Positions 43,843-55,218 of a stretch of 64,000 nt of DNA are shown here, piece by piece (positions within the stretch are counted from its first letter, which is position 1; every line of letters starts with the position of its first letter). The notes below the pieces were generated by a model. That model worked only from the letters and a program-made list of their open reading frames with translations. It had not been told where the DNA came from and did no database searches. The position numbers and the translations under genes were made by a program. This DNA comes from Methylotenera sp. (GTDB taxonomy: Bacteria > Pseudomonadota > Gammaproteobacteria > Burkholderiales > Burkholderiaceae_C): contig JAIPCJ010000004.1 in NCBI GenBank assembly GCA_021738245.1, forward strand, positions 1-64,000, read 5' to 3'.

Positions 43843-43860
43843 GGTCTTGTTCTTGTCGGA

Positions 43861-44904
43861 TTACTTGAACTGGGCGAGGAAACGCAGATCGCCGTCGAAG
43901 AAGGCGCGCAGGTCATTGACGCCATAGCGCAGCATGGCCAGGCGATCGATGCCGGAGCCGAAGGCGAAGCCGATGTAGCGCTCGGGGTCGAGGCCCATGT
44001 TGCGGATGACCTGCGGATGCACCTGACCCGAGCCCGAAACCTCCAGCCAGCGCCCCTTGAGCGGGCCGCTGTCGAACATGATGTCGATCTCGGCACTGGG
44101 CTCGGTGAAAGGGAAGTAGCTGGGGCGGAAGCGCAGCTGCAGCTGGTCGGTCTCGAAGAAGGCGGTGATGAAGTTGAGATAGACCGCCTTCAGGTCCTTG
44201 AACGAGATGTTCTCGCCCACCCACAGGCCTTCGACCTGGTGGAACATGGGCGAGTGCGTGGCGTCGCTGTCCACGCGGTAGGTGCGGCCCGGGGCAATGA
44301 CGCGGATCTCCGGCATCGTGTCCTGACCGGCGTAGCGCTTGGCGTGGGCCTGTGCGTAGCGGATCTGCATCGGGCTGGTGTGCGGGCGCAGGTTGAGCCA
44401 GGCGCCGTTCTCGTCCTTCATGTCGACGTAGAACGTGTCCTGCATCGAGCGCGCGGGGTGGTTCTCGGGGTTGTTCAGGGCCGAGAAGCTGTACCAGTCG
44501 GTCTCGATCTCGGGGCCGTCGGCGACGTCGAAGCCCATCGACGAGAAGATGGCCTCGATGCGCTCCATGGCGCGGGTGATGGGGTGCAGCCCGCCGGTAC
44601 CGCGCTGGCGGCCGGGCAGGGTCACGTCCAGGGCTTCAGCCTTGAGCTGCTTCTCGAGCTCGGCGGCGGCCAGGGCGTCGCGGCGGGCGGTCAGCGCGGC
44701 CTCGATGGCCACCTTGCATTGGTTGATCTCGGCACCGCGGGTCTTTTTTTCCTCGATGCTCAAGGCGCCGAGGCCCTTCATCAACTCGGTCACGCGGCCC
44801 GTCTTGCCGATGTACTTGGCCTTGGCGTTTTCGAGTTCAGCGGGCGTCGGGGCGGCGGCAAAGTCAGCTTGGGCCGCCTGCAGCAAAGCGTCGAGATCAG
44901 ACAT
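43861..44904 (-). CDS. pheS: Phenylalanine--tRNA ligase subunit alpha
   Basis: A 347-residue class II catalytic subunit. An N-terminal coiled coil (residues ~1-90) binds tRNA-Phe. Motif 2 is in [37 protein letters not shown] follows, and motif 3 is [18 protein letters not shown] near the C-terminus. It is directly followed by pheT. Between rplT and pheS there is a terminator-like hairpin (44915-44950), so part of the transcripts may end before pheS. Confidence 0.97.
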   Translation of the reverse strand: MSDLDALLQAAQADFAAAPTPAELENAKAKYIGKTGRVTELMKGLGALSIEEKKTRGAEINQCKVAIEAALTARRDALAAAELEKQLKAEALDVTLPGRQRGTGGLHPITRAMERIEAIFSSMGFDVADGPEIETDWYSFSALNNPENHPARSMQDTFYVDMKDENGAWLNLRPHTSPMQIRYAQAHAKRYAGQDTMPEIRVIAPGRTYRVDSDATHSPMFHQVEGLWVGENISFKDLKAVYLNFITAFFETDQLQLRFRPSYFPFTEPSAEIDIMFDSGPLKGRWLEVSGSGQVHPQVIRNMGLDPERYIGFAFGSGIDRLAMLRYGVNDLRAFFDGDLRFLAQFK

Positions 44905-44914
44905 TCGGGAATTC

Positions 44915-44950
44915 GGAAATGAAGAAGGGCCGACCCAGTGGGCCGGCCCT
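44915..44950 (-). terminator. Terminator-like hairpin between rplT and pheS
   Basis: The 11-bp stem AGGGCCGACCC/GGGCCGGCCCT (one A-C mismatch, 3-base loop) is followed on the minus strand by TTCTTCATTT. A second short hairpin (TCCCGA/TCGGGA, 44965-44980) precedes it. There is no Phe-rich leader peptide, so it is not an E. coli-type pheST attenuator. Partial termination or RNA processing is more likely. Confidence 0.5.
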
Positions 44951-44990
44951 CAAAAGTTTGCGTATCCCGACGAGTCGGGACGGTTCGCAA

Positions 44991-45347
44991 TCAGGCGAGC
45001 GCGGCCTTCACCTTGGCGAAGATGCTGGCGAAACCAGCCGGGTCGTTGACGGCCAGATCAGCGAGGACCTTGCGGTCGATCTCGATCTGGGCCTTCTTCA
45101 GACCCGCCACGAACTTGCTGTAGGACAGGCCCAGGCCACGCGAGGCGGCGTTGATACGGGCAATCCAGAGCTGACGGAAGACGCGCTTCTTGGTGCGGCG
45201 GTCACGGTAGGCGTATTGGCCCGCCTTCATCACCGCCTGCTTGGCGATGCGGAAGACGTTCTTACGACGACCGCGGAAGCCCTTGGCCAGGGCCAGGACC
45301 TTCTTGTGACGGGCGCGAGCGGTAACACCACGTTTGACGCGAGGCAT
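44991..45347 (-). CDS. rplT: 50S ribosomal protein L20
   Basis: A 118-residue L20: [20 protein letters not shown], then [20 protein letters not shown], and [20 protein letters not shown]. It has an rRNA-binding N-terminal helix and a globular C-terminal domain. In E. coli L20 represses its own operon by binding the rpmI mRNA. It follows rpmI by 27 bases here. Confidence 0.98.
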   Translation of the reverse strand: MPRVKRGVTARARHKKVLALAKGFRGRRKNVFRIAKQAVMKAGQYAYRDRRTKKRVFRQLWIARINAASRGLGLSYSKFVAGLKKAQIEIDRKVLADLAVNDPAGFASIFAKVKAALA

Positions 45348-45374
45348 GTGTTTCTCCTTTAGTCGTTGGTGGGA

Positions 45375-45578
45375 TTACAGACCGGCGAAAGGCAACATTT
45401 GAGCCATGTGGCCCATGTTGGTTTCGTGCACGTTCACAGCGCCGCGAAGCTGACGCTTGTTCTTCGTGGTCTTCTTGGTCAGGATGTGGCGCTTGAACGC
45501 CTGACCGCGCTTGACGGTGCCACCCGGACGAACGCGAAAACGCTTTTTCGCGCTGCTCTTGGTCTTCATCTTGGGCAT
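45375..45578 (-). CDS. rpmI: 50S ribosomal protein L35
   Basis: A 67-residue L35: [20 protein letters not shown], then the [20 protein letters not shown] stretch. Basic and Lys/Arg-rich as expected. The 121 bases between infC and rpmI contain two inverted repeats (GTGACG/CGTCAC at 45612-45631 and AACTGG/CCAGTT further left), which could form the L20 translational operator. Confidence 0.97.
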   Translation of the reverse strand: MPKMKTKSSAKKRFRVRPGGTVKRGQAFKRHILTKKTTKNKRQLRGAVNVHETNMGHMAQMLPFAGL

Positions 45579-45699
45579 GTGAATGCTCCTTTTAAGTGTG
45601 TCCCTGGGGCGGTGACGAAAGAGCCCGTCACGCTTGTTGGCCTCAGGAGACTTGTGAACTGGCCGGCGACCAAACCGACCAGTTGAACCTGCAAAGGTC

Positions 45700-46245
45700 T
45701 CAGCGCTTCTTGGGCGCCAGGACCATGATCATCTGCCGACCTTCGAGCTTCGGCATGTTCTCGACCACCGCCACATCGGCCAGTTCGTCGCGGATCCGCT
45801 CCAGGAGGCGCATGCCGATTTCCTGGTGGGTGATCTCGCGGCCCCGGTAGCGCAGCGTCACTTTGCCCTTGTCGCCGTCTTCGGCGATGAAGCGGCGCAG
45901 ATTGCGCATCTTGATCTGGTAGTCGCCTTCGTCCGTGCCCGGGCGGAATTTGACTTCCTTGATTTCGATGATCTTCTGCTTGGCCTTGGCTTCGGCGGCG
46001 CGCTTTTGCTCCTGGTACTTGAACTTGCCGTAGTCCATCAGCCGGCAGACCGGCGGATTGGCAGTGGCGGAGATCTCGACCAGATCCACATCCAGATCGC
46101 CCGCCATGCGCAGGGCTTCCTGGATGCTGACGATCCCGATGGGTTCGTTCTCGGGGCCGTTCAGGCGGACTTCGGGAGCCATGATTTCGCGGTTCAACCG
46201 GTGCTTGCGCTCCGGAATCGCACGACGGTCGGCAAACGTAGCGAT
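45700..46245 (-). CDS. infC: Translation initiation factor IF-3 with AUC start codon
   Basis: A 181-residue IF-3. The N-terminal domain ([40 protein letters not shown]) and C-terminal domain ([39 protein letters not shown]) are complete. Reading upstream gives the usual N-terminus [16 protein letters not shown], which begins with ATC at 46243-46245. An in-frame TGA stands five codons further upstream, and the only other start in between is TTG at 46197, which would cut 16 residues off. AAAGG lies eight bases before ATC. Rare start codons in infC are known (E. coli uses AUU) and let IF-3 repress its own translation. Confidence 0.93.
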   Translation of the reverse strand: MATFADRRAIPERKHRLNREIMAPEVRLNGPENEPIGIVSIQEALRMAGDLDVDLVEISATANPPVCRLMDYGKFKYQEQKRAAEAKAKQKIIEIKEVKFRPGTDEGDYQIKMRNLRRFIAEDGDKGKVTLRYRGREITHQEIGMRLLERIRDELADVAVVENMPKLEGRQMIMVLAPKKR

Positions 46246-46313
46246 GGTGTGGACCTTTCAACGGGCCCCAAGGCGAGGAGCCCAGACAAAACAAATCGCG
46301 CCCGGAGAGCTCG

Positions 46314-48221
46314 TCAGACCTTGTGGGTGATGTCTGCGGAGATCCTGTCGAGGAAGTCCTGCAGAGGCATCACGCCGAGATCCTGGTTGCCACGGGCGCG
46401 GACCGCAACGCTGCCATTCGCCTTTTCCTTGTCACCAACGACGAGGATGTACGGCAGCTTTTGCATGGAATGCTGACGGATTTTATAGGTGATCTTCTCG
46501 TTGCGCAAATCAGCCGAGGCCCTAAGCCCTTGTTTTTGCAGCGATTTCACAATTTCAGCCACGTAATCGGCCTGGGCGTCCGTGATATTGGCCACCACGA
46601 CCTGCGTTGGGGCCAGCCAGGTGGGCAGCGCGCCGGCGTGCTGCTCGATCAGGATGCCGATGAAGCGTTCCAGGCTGCCGACGATGGCGCGGTGCAGCAT
46701 CAGCGGGCGCTTGTGCTCGCCGTTCTCGTCGACGAAGTCGGCGTCCAGGCGTTCCGGCAGGTTGGGGTCGACCTGGATGGTGCCGCACTGCCATTCGCGG
46801 CCGAGCGCGTCTTTCAGGGTGTATTCGATCTTGGGGCCGTAGAACGCACCTTCGCCCGGCAGGTAGGTGAAGTCGCAGCCCGAGGCCTTCAGGCCCTCGG
46901 CGAGCGCGGCTTCGGCCTTGTCCCAGCTTTCTTCGGTGCCGATGCGCTTTTCGGGGCGCGTCGACAGCTTGTAGATGATGTCGGTGAAGCCGAAGTCCTT
47001 GTAGACCTTCTGCAGCAGCGTCGTGAAGGCCGTCACCTCACCCTGGATCTGGTCTTCGGTGCAGAAGATGTGGCCGTCATCCTGCGTGAAGCCGCGCACG
47101 CGCATGATGCCGTGCAGGCCGCCCGAGGGCTCGTTGCGGTGGCATTGACCGAATTCGCCGTAGCGCAGCGGCAGGTCGCGGTAGCTCTTCACGCCCTGCT
47201 TGAAGATCAGGATGTGGCCCGGGCAGTTCATCGGCTTGAGCGCGTAGTCGCGCTTCTCCGACTCGGTCACGAACATGTTCTCGCGGTACTTGTCCCAGTG
47301 GCCGGTCTTCTCCCACAGGCCCTTGTCCAGGATCTGCGGACCCTTGACCTCCAGGTAGCCGTTGTCGCGGTAGACCCGGCGCATGTACTGCTCCACCTCC
47401 TGCCACACCGTCCAGCCCTTGGGGTGCCAGAAGACGACGCCCGGGGCGTGCTCGTCGATGTGGAAGAGGTCGAGTTCCTTGCCGAGCTTTCGGTGGTCGC
47501 GCTTCTCGGCTTCTTCCAGCAGCGTCAGGTACTTCTGCAGGTCGTCCTTGCTGGCCCAGGCCGTGCCGTAGACGCGCTGCAGCATCTCGTTGCGGTGGTC
47601 GCCGCGCCAGTAGGCGCCGGCCACCTTCATGAGCTTGAAGTGTTTGAGCTTGCCGGTGGATGGCACGTGGGGGCCGCGGCAGAGGTCTTCGAACTTGCCT
47701 TCGGCGTAAAGCGACACGTCTTCGCCGGCCGGGATGCTGCCGATGATCTCGGCCTTGTAGTGCTCGCCCAGGGCCTTGAAGTGGGCCACGGCTTCGTCAC
47801 GCGGCAGCACGCGGCGCACGACCTTTTCGTCCTTCTTGGCGAGCTCGGTCATCTTGGACTCGATGGCGGCCAAGTCTTCGGGCGTGAAGGGGCGCTTGTA
47901 GGAGAAGTCGTAATAGAAGCCGTTGTCAATGACCGGGCCGATGGTGACCTGGGCGTCGGGGTAGAGCTCCTTGACGGCGTAGGCCAGCAGGTGAGCGGTC
48001 GAGTGGCGGATCATGTCCAGGCCGTCGGCATCCTTGTCGGTGACGATGGCCAGGCTGGCGTCCTTGTCGATGACGTGGCTGAGATCGACGAGCTTGCCGT
48101 CCACCTTGCCACCCAGCGCCGCCTTGGCCAGGCCTGCACCGATGCTGGCGGCGACGTCGCCGACCGTCAGCGGGGCGGGGTACTCACGGCGCGAGCCGTC
48201 GGGGAGTTGAATCGAGATCAT
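46314..48221 (-). CDS. thrS: Threonine--tRNA ligase
   Basis: A 635-residue class II synthetase. It has an N-terminal TGS domain ([20 protein letters not shown]), an editing domain with [20 protein letters not shown], a catalytic core ([61 protein letters not shown]) and an anticodon-binding domain near the end. It charges tRNA-Thr and is first in the translation operon. A Thr-rich leader peptide and terminator hairpin (48352-48244) precede it and should control transcription. ATG at 48221. Confidence 0.97.
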   Translation of the reverse strand: MISIQLPDGSRREYPAPLTVGDVAASIGAGLAKAALGGKVDGKLVDLSHVIDKDASLAIVTDKDADGLDMIRHSTAHLLAYAVKELYPDAQVTIGPVIDNGFYYDFSYKRPFTPEDLAAIESKMTELAKKDEKVVRRVLPRDEAVAHFKALGEHYKAEIIGSIPAGEDVSLYAEGKFEDLCRGPHVPSTGKLKHFKLMKVAGAYWRGDHRNEMLQRVYGTAWASKDDLQKYLTLLEEAEKRDHRKLGKELDLFHIDEHAPGVVFWHPKGWTVWQEVEQYMRRVYRDNGYLEVKGPQILDKGLWEKTGHWDKYRENMFVTESEKRDYALKPMNCPGHILIFKQGVKSYRDLPLRYGEFGQCHRNEPSGGLHGIMRVRGFTQDDGHIFCTEDQIQGEVTAFTTLLQKVYKDFGFTDIIYKLSTRPEKRIGTEESWDKAEAALAEGLKASGCDFTYLPGEGAFYGPKIEYTLKDALGREWQCGTIQVDPNLPERLDADFVDENGEHKRPLMLHRAIVGSLERFIGILIEQHAGALPTWLAPTQVVVANITDAQADYVAEIVKSLQKQGLRASADLRNEKITYKIRQHSMQKLPYILVVGDKEKANGSVAVRARGNQDLGVMPLQDFLDRISADITHKV

Positions 48222-48243
48222 GGGTGCTCCGTTCGTGGGGCAG

Positions 48244-48275
48244 AAAACAAAAAGCGCGGCCACTTGCCGCGCTTT
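48244..48275 (-). terminator. Attenuator terminator upstream of thrS
   Basis: On the minus strand a perfect 10-bp stem (AAAGCGCGGC/GCCGCGCTTT, loop of 5) is followed by TTGTTTTC. It stands 38 bases after the stop of the Thr-rich leader ORF and 22 bases before the thrS ATG. The sequence just past the leader stop (GGCCGCGG) can pair with its left arm (CGCGGC), so an antiterminator is possible. Confidence 0.8.
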
Positions 48276-48313
48276 GTTCTTGCCCGAAGGCAGGCGTGAC
48301 GAGCCGCGGCCGA

Positions 48314-48352
48314 CTAGGTACCGGTGAAGGTGGTCGTAGTTCGCGGTGTCAT
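48314..48352 (-). CDS. Threonine-rich attenuation leader peptide for thrS (12 aa)
   Basis: The [15 protein letters not shown] has 7 Thr in 12 residues, four in a row, and then TAG. AAAGG lies ten bases upstream of the ATG. It is followed by overlapping complementary segments and a Rho-independent terminator before thrS. Ribosome stalling at Thr codons when charged tRNA-Thr is scarce would favour antitermination, the same logic as the enterobacterial pheST and thr leaders. The feature is too short for gene finders. A TAGAAT -10 candidate is at 48395-48400. Confidence 0.8.
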   Translation of the reverse strand: MTPRTTTTFTGT

Positions 48353-48397
48353 AACCAGGGTGCCTTTCTCGCTCTTGTGAGGGGGGGAGCGTCGATT

Positions 48398-49492
48398 CTA
48401 AAGGCTCAGCGCCTGAAGGCTGTCACGCGAAGCGAGCTCGGCGAAATCTTCCGCCAGGCGCTGGCTCTCGGCGACGGCGATGCGCCAGCGGCGGCGGCGC
48501 TCCTCGGCATCGAGGTGGATGAAGTCATTGCGGTCGGGCAGCTTGCCTCCCGGCAGTGCGGCAATCCATTCGGGCGACGGGCATAGCAGCACCACGTTGT
48601 CGAGGAAGGCGGTCGCGCGGTGGCGGTGCTTGAGCGCCTTGTCGAGCCAGCCGGGCACCACCTGGCGCTGGAAATGCGGGTACAGCACCAACGGCGCGCC
48701 GCCGGCCTGCAGGGCGCGGTAGTCCAGGTGCAGGTGGTAGTCGGTGATGCCGCCGTCCCAATACGCGCCGCGTGGCGCGCCGGGGAGGTCGTGCTGGGCC
48801 TGAAGCCAGAAGGGGATGGAGCAGCTCGCCAGCAGCGCGCCGCGCAGGTTGGCGCGGGACAGGTGCACCTCGCGGCTGGTGAAGTCGTTCAGCGTCAGCG
48901 GCAGGCGGTCGCGCGGGTCCGAGAAGATCACCCGCTCCAGGAAGCGCCCGAGCAGTGGACGCGAGACGGCATTGGCCGCGAACGCGCCCAGGTAGCCCAG
49001 CGGCGTGCGCAGCCGGCCCTCGCGCGCGAGCAGGCCCAGCCCCTTGTGCTGGCCCCGCGAGGTGACGATGTGCAGCCGCCAGCGTGGGTGCGCCAGCACC
49101 TCGGCCTCGCGGCCCTCGAAGATCTCCGCCAGGATCTCGCCGAAGCGCCGGCTCACGCCTTCCGGGCGCGGGCGCTTCTCGCCCGGCAGCACGTCGTATT
49201 CCTGGGTGACGTAGGCCTCAGCCATCACCTCGAAGGCATGTGCCACGCCGCGATGCGCCAGAGCGGCGGTGGCCATGCGCCAGGCGCCGATGCTGGCGCC
49301 GACCAGATGCACCTTGTGCGAGCTGCGCGCCAGCCAGTCGCCGAACAGATGCCGATCCAGTCCGTTCAGCGCCAGACCTTTCGGCCCGCCCGCCGCGGCC
49401 GGAATGAGCCCGATGTCCTCGGCGCGCAGGCCGCGCCCAGCCAGCCGCGCGCGGGCGGCCGGTCCGGCGTAGACCTGCATCGCCCGCGTCAT
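48398..49492 (-). CDS. Patatin-like phospholipase family protein
   Basis: A 364-residue patatin-like protein. It has the glycine-rich oxyanion motif [13 protein letters not shown], the nucleophile elbow in [10 protein letters not shown] (GxSxG, Ser of SIG) and the catalytic Asp in [10 protein letters not shown] (DGG). There is no signal peptide, so it is cytoplasmic or membrane-associated lipid acyl hydrolase. The ATG at 49492 overlaps the stop of the TonB-dependent receptor gene by three to four bases, so the two are co-translated. This is an unusual pairing of an outer-membrane receptor and a lipase. The thrS promoter likely lies within its last codons. Confidence 0.85.
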   Translation of the reverse strand: MTRAMQVYAGPAARARLAGRGLRAEDIGLIPAAAGGPKGLALNGLDRHLFGDWLARSSHKVHLVGASIGAWRMATAALAHRGVAHAFEVMAEAYVTQEYDVLPGEKRPRPEGVSRRFGEILAEIFEGREAEVLAHPRWRLHIVTSRGQHKGLGLLAREGRLRTPLGYLGAFAANAVSRPLLGRFLERVIFSDPRDRLPLTLNDFTSREVHLSRANLRGALLASCSIPFWLQAQHDLPGAPRGAYWDGGITDYHLHLDYRALQAGGAPLVLYPHFQRQVVPGWLDKALKHRHRATAFLDNVVLLCPSPEWIAALPGGKLPDRNDFIHLDAEERRRRWRIAVAESQRLAEDFAELASRDSLQALSL

Positions 49493-51714
49493 CAGAACTT
49501 GTGCTCCCAGTTCACCGACCACCAGGCCACGGGCTTGCGTTCGCTCAGGTTGTAGTCGCCATTGATGATGGCCACGCGCGTGCCTTGCTTGGGCTGGAAC
49601 AGGCCGTTCACCGAGAAGCGCACGCCGTCCTGCTTGCTGAGCTGCGCCGCGACGAAGGCGTCAAGCGAGCGGGCGGGCAGGGTTTCCTGGCTCTGCAGCG
49701 CGGTCTGCTGCACATTGAACTTCGGCGCGATCTGGGCGCTGAAGCCCATGTTCACGGGCAGGCTCTTCAGGCGATAGTCGGCGCCGAAGTTGAACTGCCA
49801 GGGCTGCTGGCCCTCCAGGCGGTTGTCCGGGCCGGGGATATCAGCCACGCGCGAGCGGTAGAGGTTCAGCGAGGCCCGCATGCTGAGTGCGGTGGCCGGC
49901 TCGAACAGGCTCGGGAAGAGCTCCGACGCGCGGCCCTTGATCTCGAACTCCAGGCCTTCGGTCGTGGCCTTGCTCAGGTTGATGGGCTTGGCCACCCAGC
50001 GCGGCACGCTGGCCCAGCTGACGTTTTGCTCCAGCACCAGCGAGTTGCGCACCAGGCCCGTGATGCGGCGGTGGAACACGCCTACCGAAATCAGGCCGCC
50101 GGCCGGGAGGTAGTTCTCCCAGGCGATGTCCAGGCCGGTGGCCAGCTCGGGCTTGAGGTCGGGGTTGCCGATGCGGTCGGGCGCGGTTTGGGTGTTGGTG
50201 CGCGCGTTGGCGCCGGTGGCCGGGTAGTCGGTGTTGATGGTCGGGCGCGCGATCAGTTGCTGCACGTCAGCCGCCTTGTAGGTGCGGGTGAGGCTGGCAC
50301 GGATGAGGTCGCGGGCCTTCGGGTCGGGCTTGAAGTTCAGGTGCAGCAGCGGCGTGGTGACCTTGCTGGTGCTGTTGAACTCGCTGCCGACGCCGTTGCT
50401 GACCGTCTTGATCTGCTCATGGCGCACGCCGAAGTAGGCCGACCACTGCTTGTTGATCTCCCACTCGTCCTGCACATAGGCGGCGGTGCGGGTGATGGTG
50501 GCGTCGAAAGGCTGGCCTTCGATGCCGGGCAGCAGATCCACGCCGTTCTCGACCGTGCGGCGGGTTTCGTCACGGGTGCGGCGCTCGATCTCGGCGCCGG
50601 TGGTCACCGTGTGGGCCTCGCCGGCGTACTGGCTGTACTTGCCCGACAGCGTCGCATTGCGGTTGCTGTTGTCGCCCGTGGTGGTGCGCGTCACGGTCTG
50701 CACACCGTTCTTGTCGCGGCCCAGGAAGTCGAACTTGAAGTCCGCACCGCCGCGGCCTGCGCCGGCGCGCAGCTCGACGCGGCGGTCTTCGCCGAAGCGG
50801 TTGTTGTATTGCAGGTTGACGCGCTGGGCCGAGAAGGTGCCGCGGTTGTGCGTCTCGTCGAGCACGCTTTGCGGCAGCACGCTGCTGGCGTTGGAGGCCA
50901 GCACCTCGGTGGTGTTGTTGCCGTCGTTGAAGAAGCGGTTGGTGATGAAGAAGCCCTGCAGCGAGAGGGTCTCGTCATCGCCCAGCTTCCAGTTCAGCCG
51001 CGGTGACACGTTCACGCCGCGGCCGTGCGAGCGGTCGGCGCCTGAGCTGCTCAGTCGCGTGGCACCGGTGTCGCGCAGCCGCTCGCCGTCGGTCTCGTTG
51101 CGGTTGTCCCACTGGAAAACGTTGATCGGCAGCACGAAGCCCAGGCCGCCCACCGTGCGGTTGCCGTAGGTGAAGCCGCCGTTCACGATGGGCTTCTCGT
51201 TGGCATAGGCCACGCCGATGCGCAGGTCCTTCTGCACGATGCGCGGCGCATCCTTCAGGATGATGTTGAGCGTGCCGGCGATGGCCTGGGCGGTCTGGTC
51301 GGCCGTGGGCGCCTTGCTCACTTCCAGGCGTTCGACCTGGGCGGGGTTGAGGTTGTCCAGACTGAAGCCCGGAGGCGCCGGCTCGCCGTTGACCAGGATC
51401 TGTGTGTAAGCGCCACCCAGGCCGCGCATGCGCAGCTGGCCGCCCGAGACGTTGATGCCCGGCAGGCGCTTGAGCACGTCGCTCAGCTGGGTGTCGCCAT
51501 ACTTGTCGAGCTCTTCGCGGCCGTAGAGCTGCTTGGCCACCGGCTCGCGGCGGCGCAGGTCGGTGTCGGTCTGCTGGCGGGTGACCGACACGCGCTCCAG
51601 CTGGTTGGTGTTGGGCGTGGGCGTGGCGGTCGTCGTGGCGCGATCGACCTCCTGCTGGGCCAGCACGAGTGCCGGGCAGAGCAGCAGGAGCGAGGCGAGG
51701 GCGGGCGTTTTCAA
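49492..51714 (-). CDS. TonB-dependent outer-membrane receptor
   Basis: A 740-residue receptor. It has a signal peptide (MKTPALASLLLLCPALVLAQ) when read from TTG at 51714, a plug domain (LSDVLKRLPGINVSGGQLRM, RGLGGAYTQILVNGEP, QAIAGTLNIILKDAP), and a ~550-residue beta-barrel with alternating aromatic strands ending in SVNWEHKF with terminal Phe. No TonB box or N-terminal signalling domain is evident. The ligand is unknown, and no siderophore or sugar genes are nearby. An open reading frame continues upstream, but those residues do not look like an exported protein. GGAG stands about seven bases before the TTG. Confidence 0.85.
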   Translation of the reverse strand: MKTPALASLLLLCPALVLAQQEVDRATTTATPTPNTNQLERVSVTRQQTDTDLRRREPVAKQLYGREELDKYGDTQLSDVLKRLPGINVSGGQLRMRGLGGAYTQILVNGEPAPPGFSLDNLNPAQVERLEVSKAPTADQTAQAIAGTLNIILKDAPRIVQKDLRIGVAYANEKPIVNGGFTYGNRTVGGLGFVLPINVFQWDNRNETDGERLRDTGATRLSSSGADRSHGRGVNVSPRLNWKLGDDETLSLQGFFITNRFFNDGNNTTEVLASNASSVLPQSVLDETHNRGTFSAQRVNLQYNNRFGEDRRVELRAGAGRGGADFKFDFLGRDKNGVQTVTRTTTGDNSNRNATLSGKYSQYAGEAHTVTTGAEIERRTRDETRRTVENGVDLLPGIEGQPFDATITRTAAYVQDEWEINKQWSAYFGVRHEQIKTVSNGVGSEFNSTSKVTTPLLHLNFKPDPKARDLIRASLTRTYKAADVQQLIARPTINTDYPATGANARTNTQTAPDRIGNPDLKPELATGLDIAWENYLPAGGLISVGVFHRRITGLVRNSLVLEQNVSWASVPRWVAKPINLSKATTEGLEFEIKGRASELFPSLFEPATALSMRASLNLYRSRVADIPGPDNRLEGQQPWQFNFGADYRLKSLPVNMGFSAQIAPKFNVQQTALQSQETLPARSLDAFVAAQLSKQDGVRFSVNGLFQPKQGTRVAIINGDYNLSERKPVAWWSVNWEHKF

Positions 51715-51904
51715 GCAGGTCTCCGAGGGTGTCGAGGCGGCGCGCACGTTAGCGGCAGCGTTGTCGGGCGGCAGCATCGCTGCGACCGTTGGCAGGAACC
51801 GGGGTGTCAATCGACGCCCCGCGGGCACGGGGCGCGATGTTGGCAAAGAATTGTTGCAATGACGAAGGTCAGCCTCCGGAGACCCTCCAAACGCTCGGGC
51901 GGCT

Positions 51905-54226
<2,322 letters not shown>

Positions 54227-54228
54227 AA

Positions 54229-54251
54229 AGGGCGCCTCCTGACGGCGCCCT
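54229..54251 (-). promoter_or_regulatory. Hairpin sequestering the tex Shine-Dalgarno
   Basis: On the minus strand AGGGCGCC and GGCGCCCT form a perfect 8-bp stem with loop GTCAGGA. The SD AGGAGG spans the loop and the first stem bases, and the GTG start follows after 8 bases. The stem plus UUUGUGUUUGUG also resembles a weak terminator, so a translational or transcriptional switch is possible. Confidence 0.6.
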
Positions 54252-54305
54252 GGTTGTTACGCGAGGCCCGCATTCTGCCAAAGCAGACGCGGCCGCTAGG
54301 CAGCC

Positions 54306-55067
54306 TCAGGGCGCGGCGCGCTGGCGCCAGCGCTCGTGGATGGCTCGGGCCGTGCCGTTGGCCTGGATGATCTTCATGCCGTCGTCGAAGGCCGCGAGCA
54401 TCTCGGCTGCCTGCGGATGGCGCCGCGAGAACGCGGTGTAGATGCCGAATGCGCTGAGCTGGCCCACCACCTTGAACTTGCCGGCGAGGTCGGGCTGCCG
54501 CTTGAACAGCAGCCGGGCGTTGATGTCCGGAGCCAATGTGTACGCCGCCCGGCCACGCAGCAGCAGGCGGAAGTTGTTCTCGTCGTGGCTGGTGACCACG
54601 CGCGGGATGCGCGTATTGCCGTCGAACTCGCTGCCGTACTCGTAGCCGCGAGTCACGGCCACCGGCTGGCCTTCGAGGTCGCGCACCTGCAAGCCACCGG
54701 CGCGGGGTGTCGGCGCATCGGCGGGCGCCCAGATCAGGAATCGCTCCTCGAACATCGGCCGGGCCGGCCAGGCGTAGTCGTTCTCGATCTGAACGGTGCG
54801 CGTGGTGTTGAAGCAGGCCACCAGGCTGCCGGTGCGCGTCTGGGCCATGCAGCGCACGTAGGGCAGAGACTCCAGCCGCACGTCCACGCCCACTGCGCGG
54901 AACGCGGCCGTCACGAGTTCGACGGTGATGCCTTCCGGGCGGCCGTTCACTTCCGCCGAGTAGGGGTACCAGTCGTCCTCGGCGCCGATGACCACGGTGC
55001 GGGTCTGTGCCATGCCTGCGGCCGCTGGCAGGGCCAGCATCGAGAGCAGCAGGTCACGCCGTCGCAT
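54306..55067 (-). CDS. Family-3-like extracellular solute-binding protein
   Basis: A 253-residue periplasmic protein. The signal peptide is MRRRDLLLSMLALPAAAGMA; the mature protein begins with the typical TVVIGAEDDWYPYS and EGITVELVTAAFRAVGVDVR of amino-acid-type (SBP_bac_3) binding proteins. The second lobe contains NNFRLLLRGRAAYTLAPDIN and ends with the helix MKIIQANGTARAIHERWRQR. No permease or ATPase is adjacent. It is an orphan, and the ligand is unknown. Another two members of this broad family are in the first 6 kb. Confidence 0.8.
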   Translation of the reverse strand: MRRRDLLLSMLALPAAAGMAQTRTVVIGAEDDWYPYSAEVNGRPEGITVELVTAAFRAVGVDVRLESLPYVRCMAQTRTGSLVACFNTTRTVQIENDYAWPARPMFEERFLIWAPADAPTPRAGGLQVRDLEGQPVAVTRGYEYGSEFDGNTRIPRVVTSHDENNFRLLLRGRAAYTLAPDINARLLFKRQPDLAGKFKVVGQLSAFGIYTAFSRRHPQAAEMLAAFDDGMKIIQANGTARAIHERWRQRAAP

Positions 55068-55218
55068 CGGAGGTGGGTCGCCTTGCAGGAGGTGAAGCGG
55101 TGGCGGAGTCTAGGGCCCACCTCGCCGGCAGCGGGTCAGGGTCTGACTCGATTCCCCACACGGCGCGGCCCATGCGCAGCGCCGGGCGATTGGCCCGGTG
55201 AGGCGGCCCGGGGCAGTC

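Noticed and set aside
42337-44922. 861-residue plus-strand open frame over pheT and pheS
   Set aside because: Antisense shadow of certain genes, no domain seen, composition biased to Val/Ala/His/Gln/Arg.
46323-48299. 658-residue plus-strand frame over thrS
   Set aside because: Antisense shadow with no recognisable protein features.
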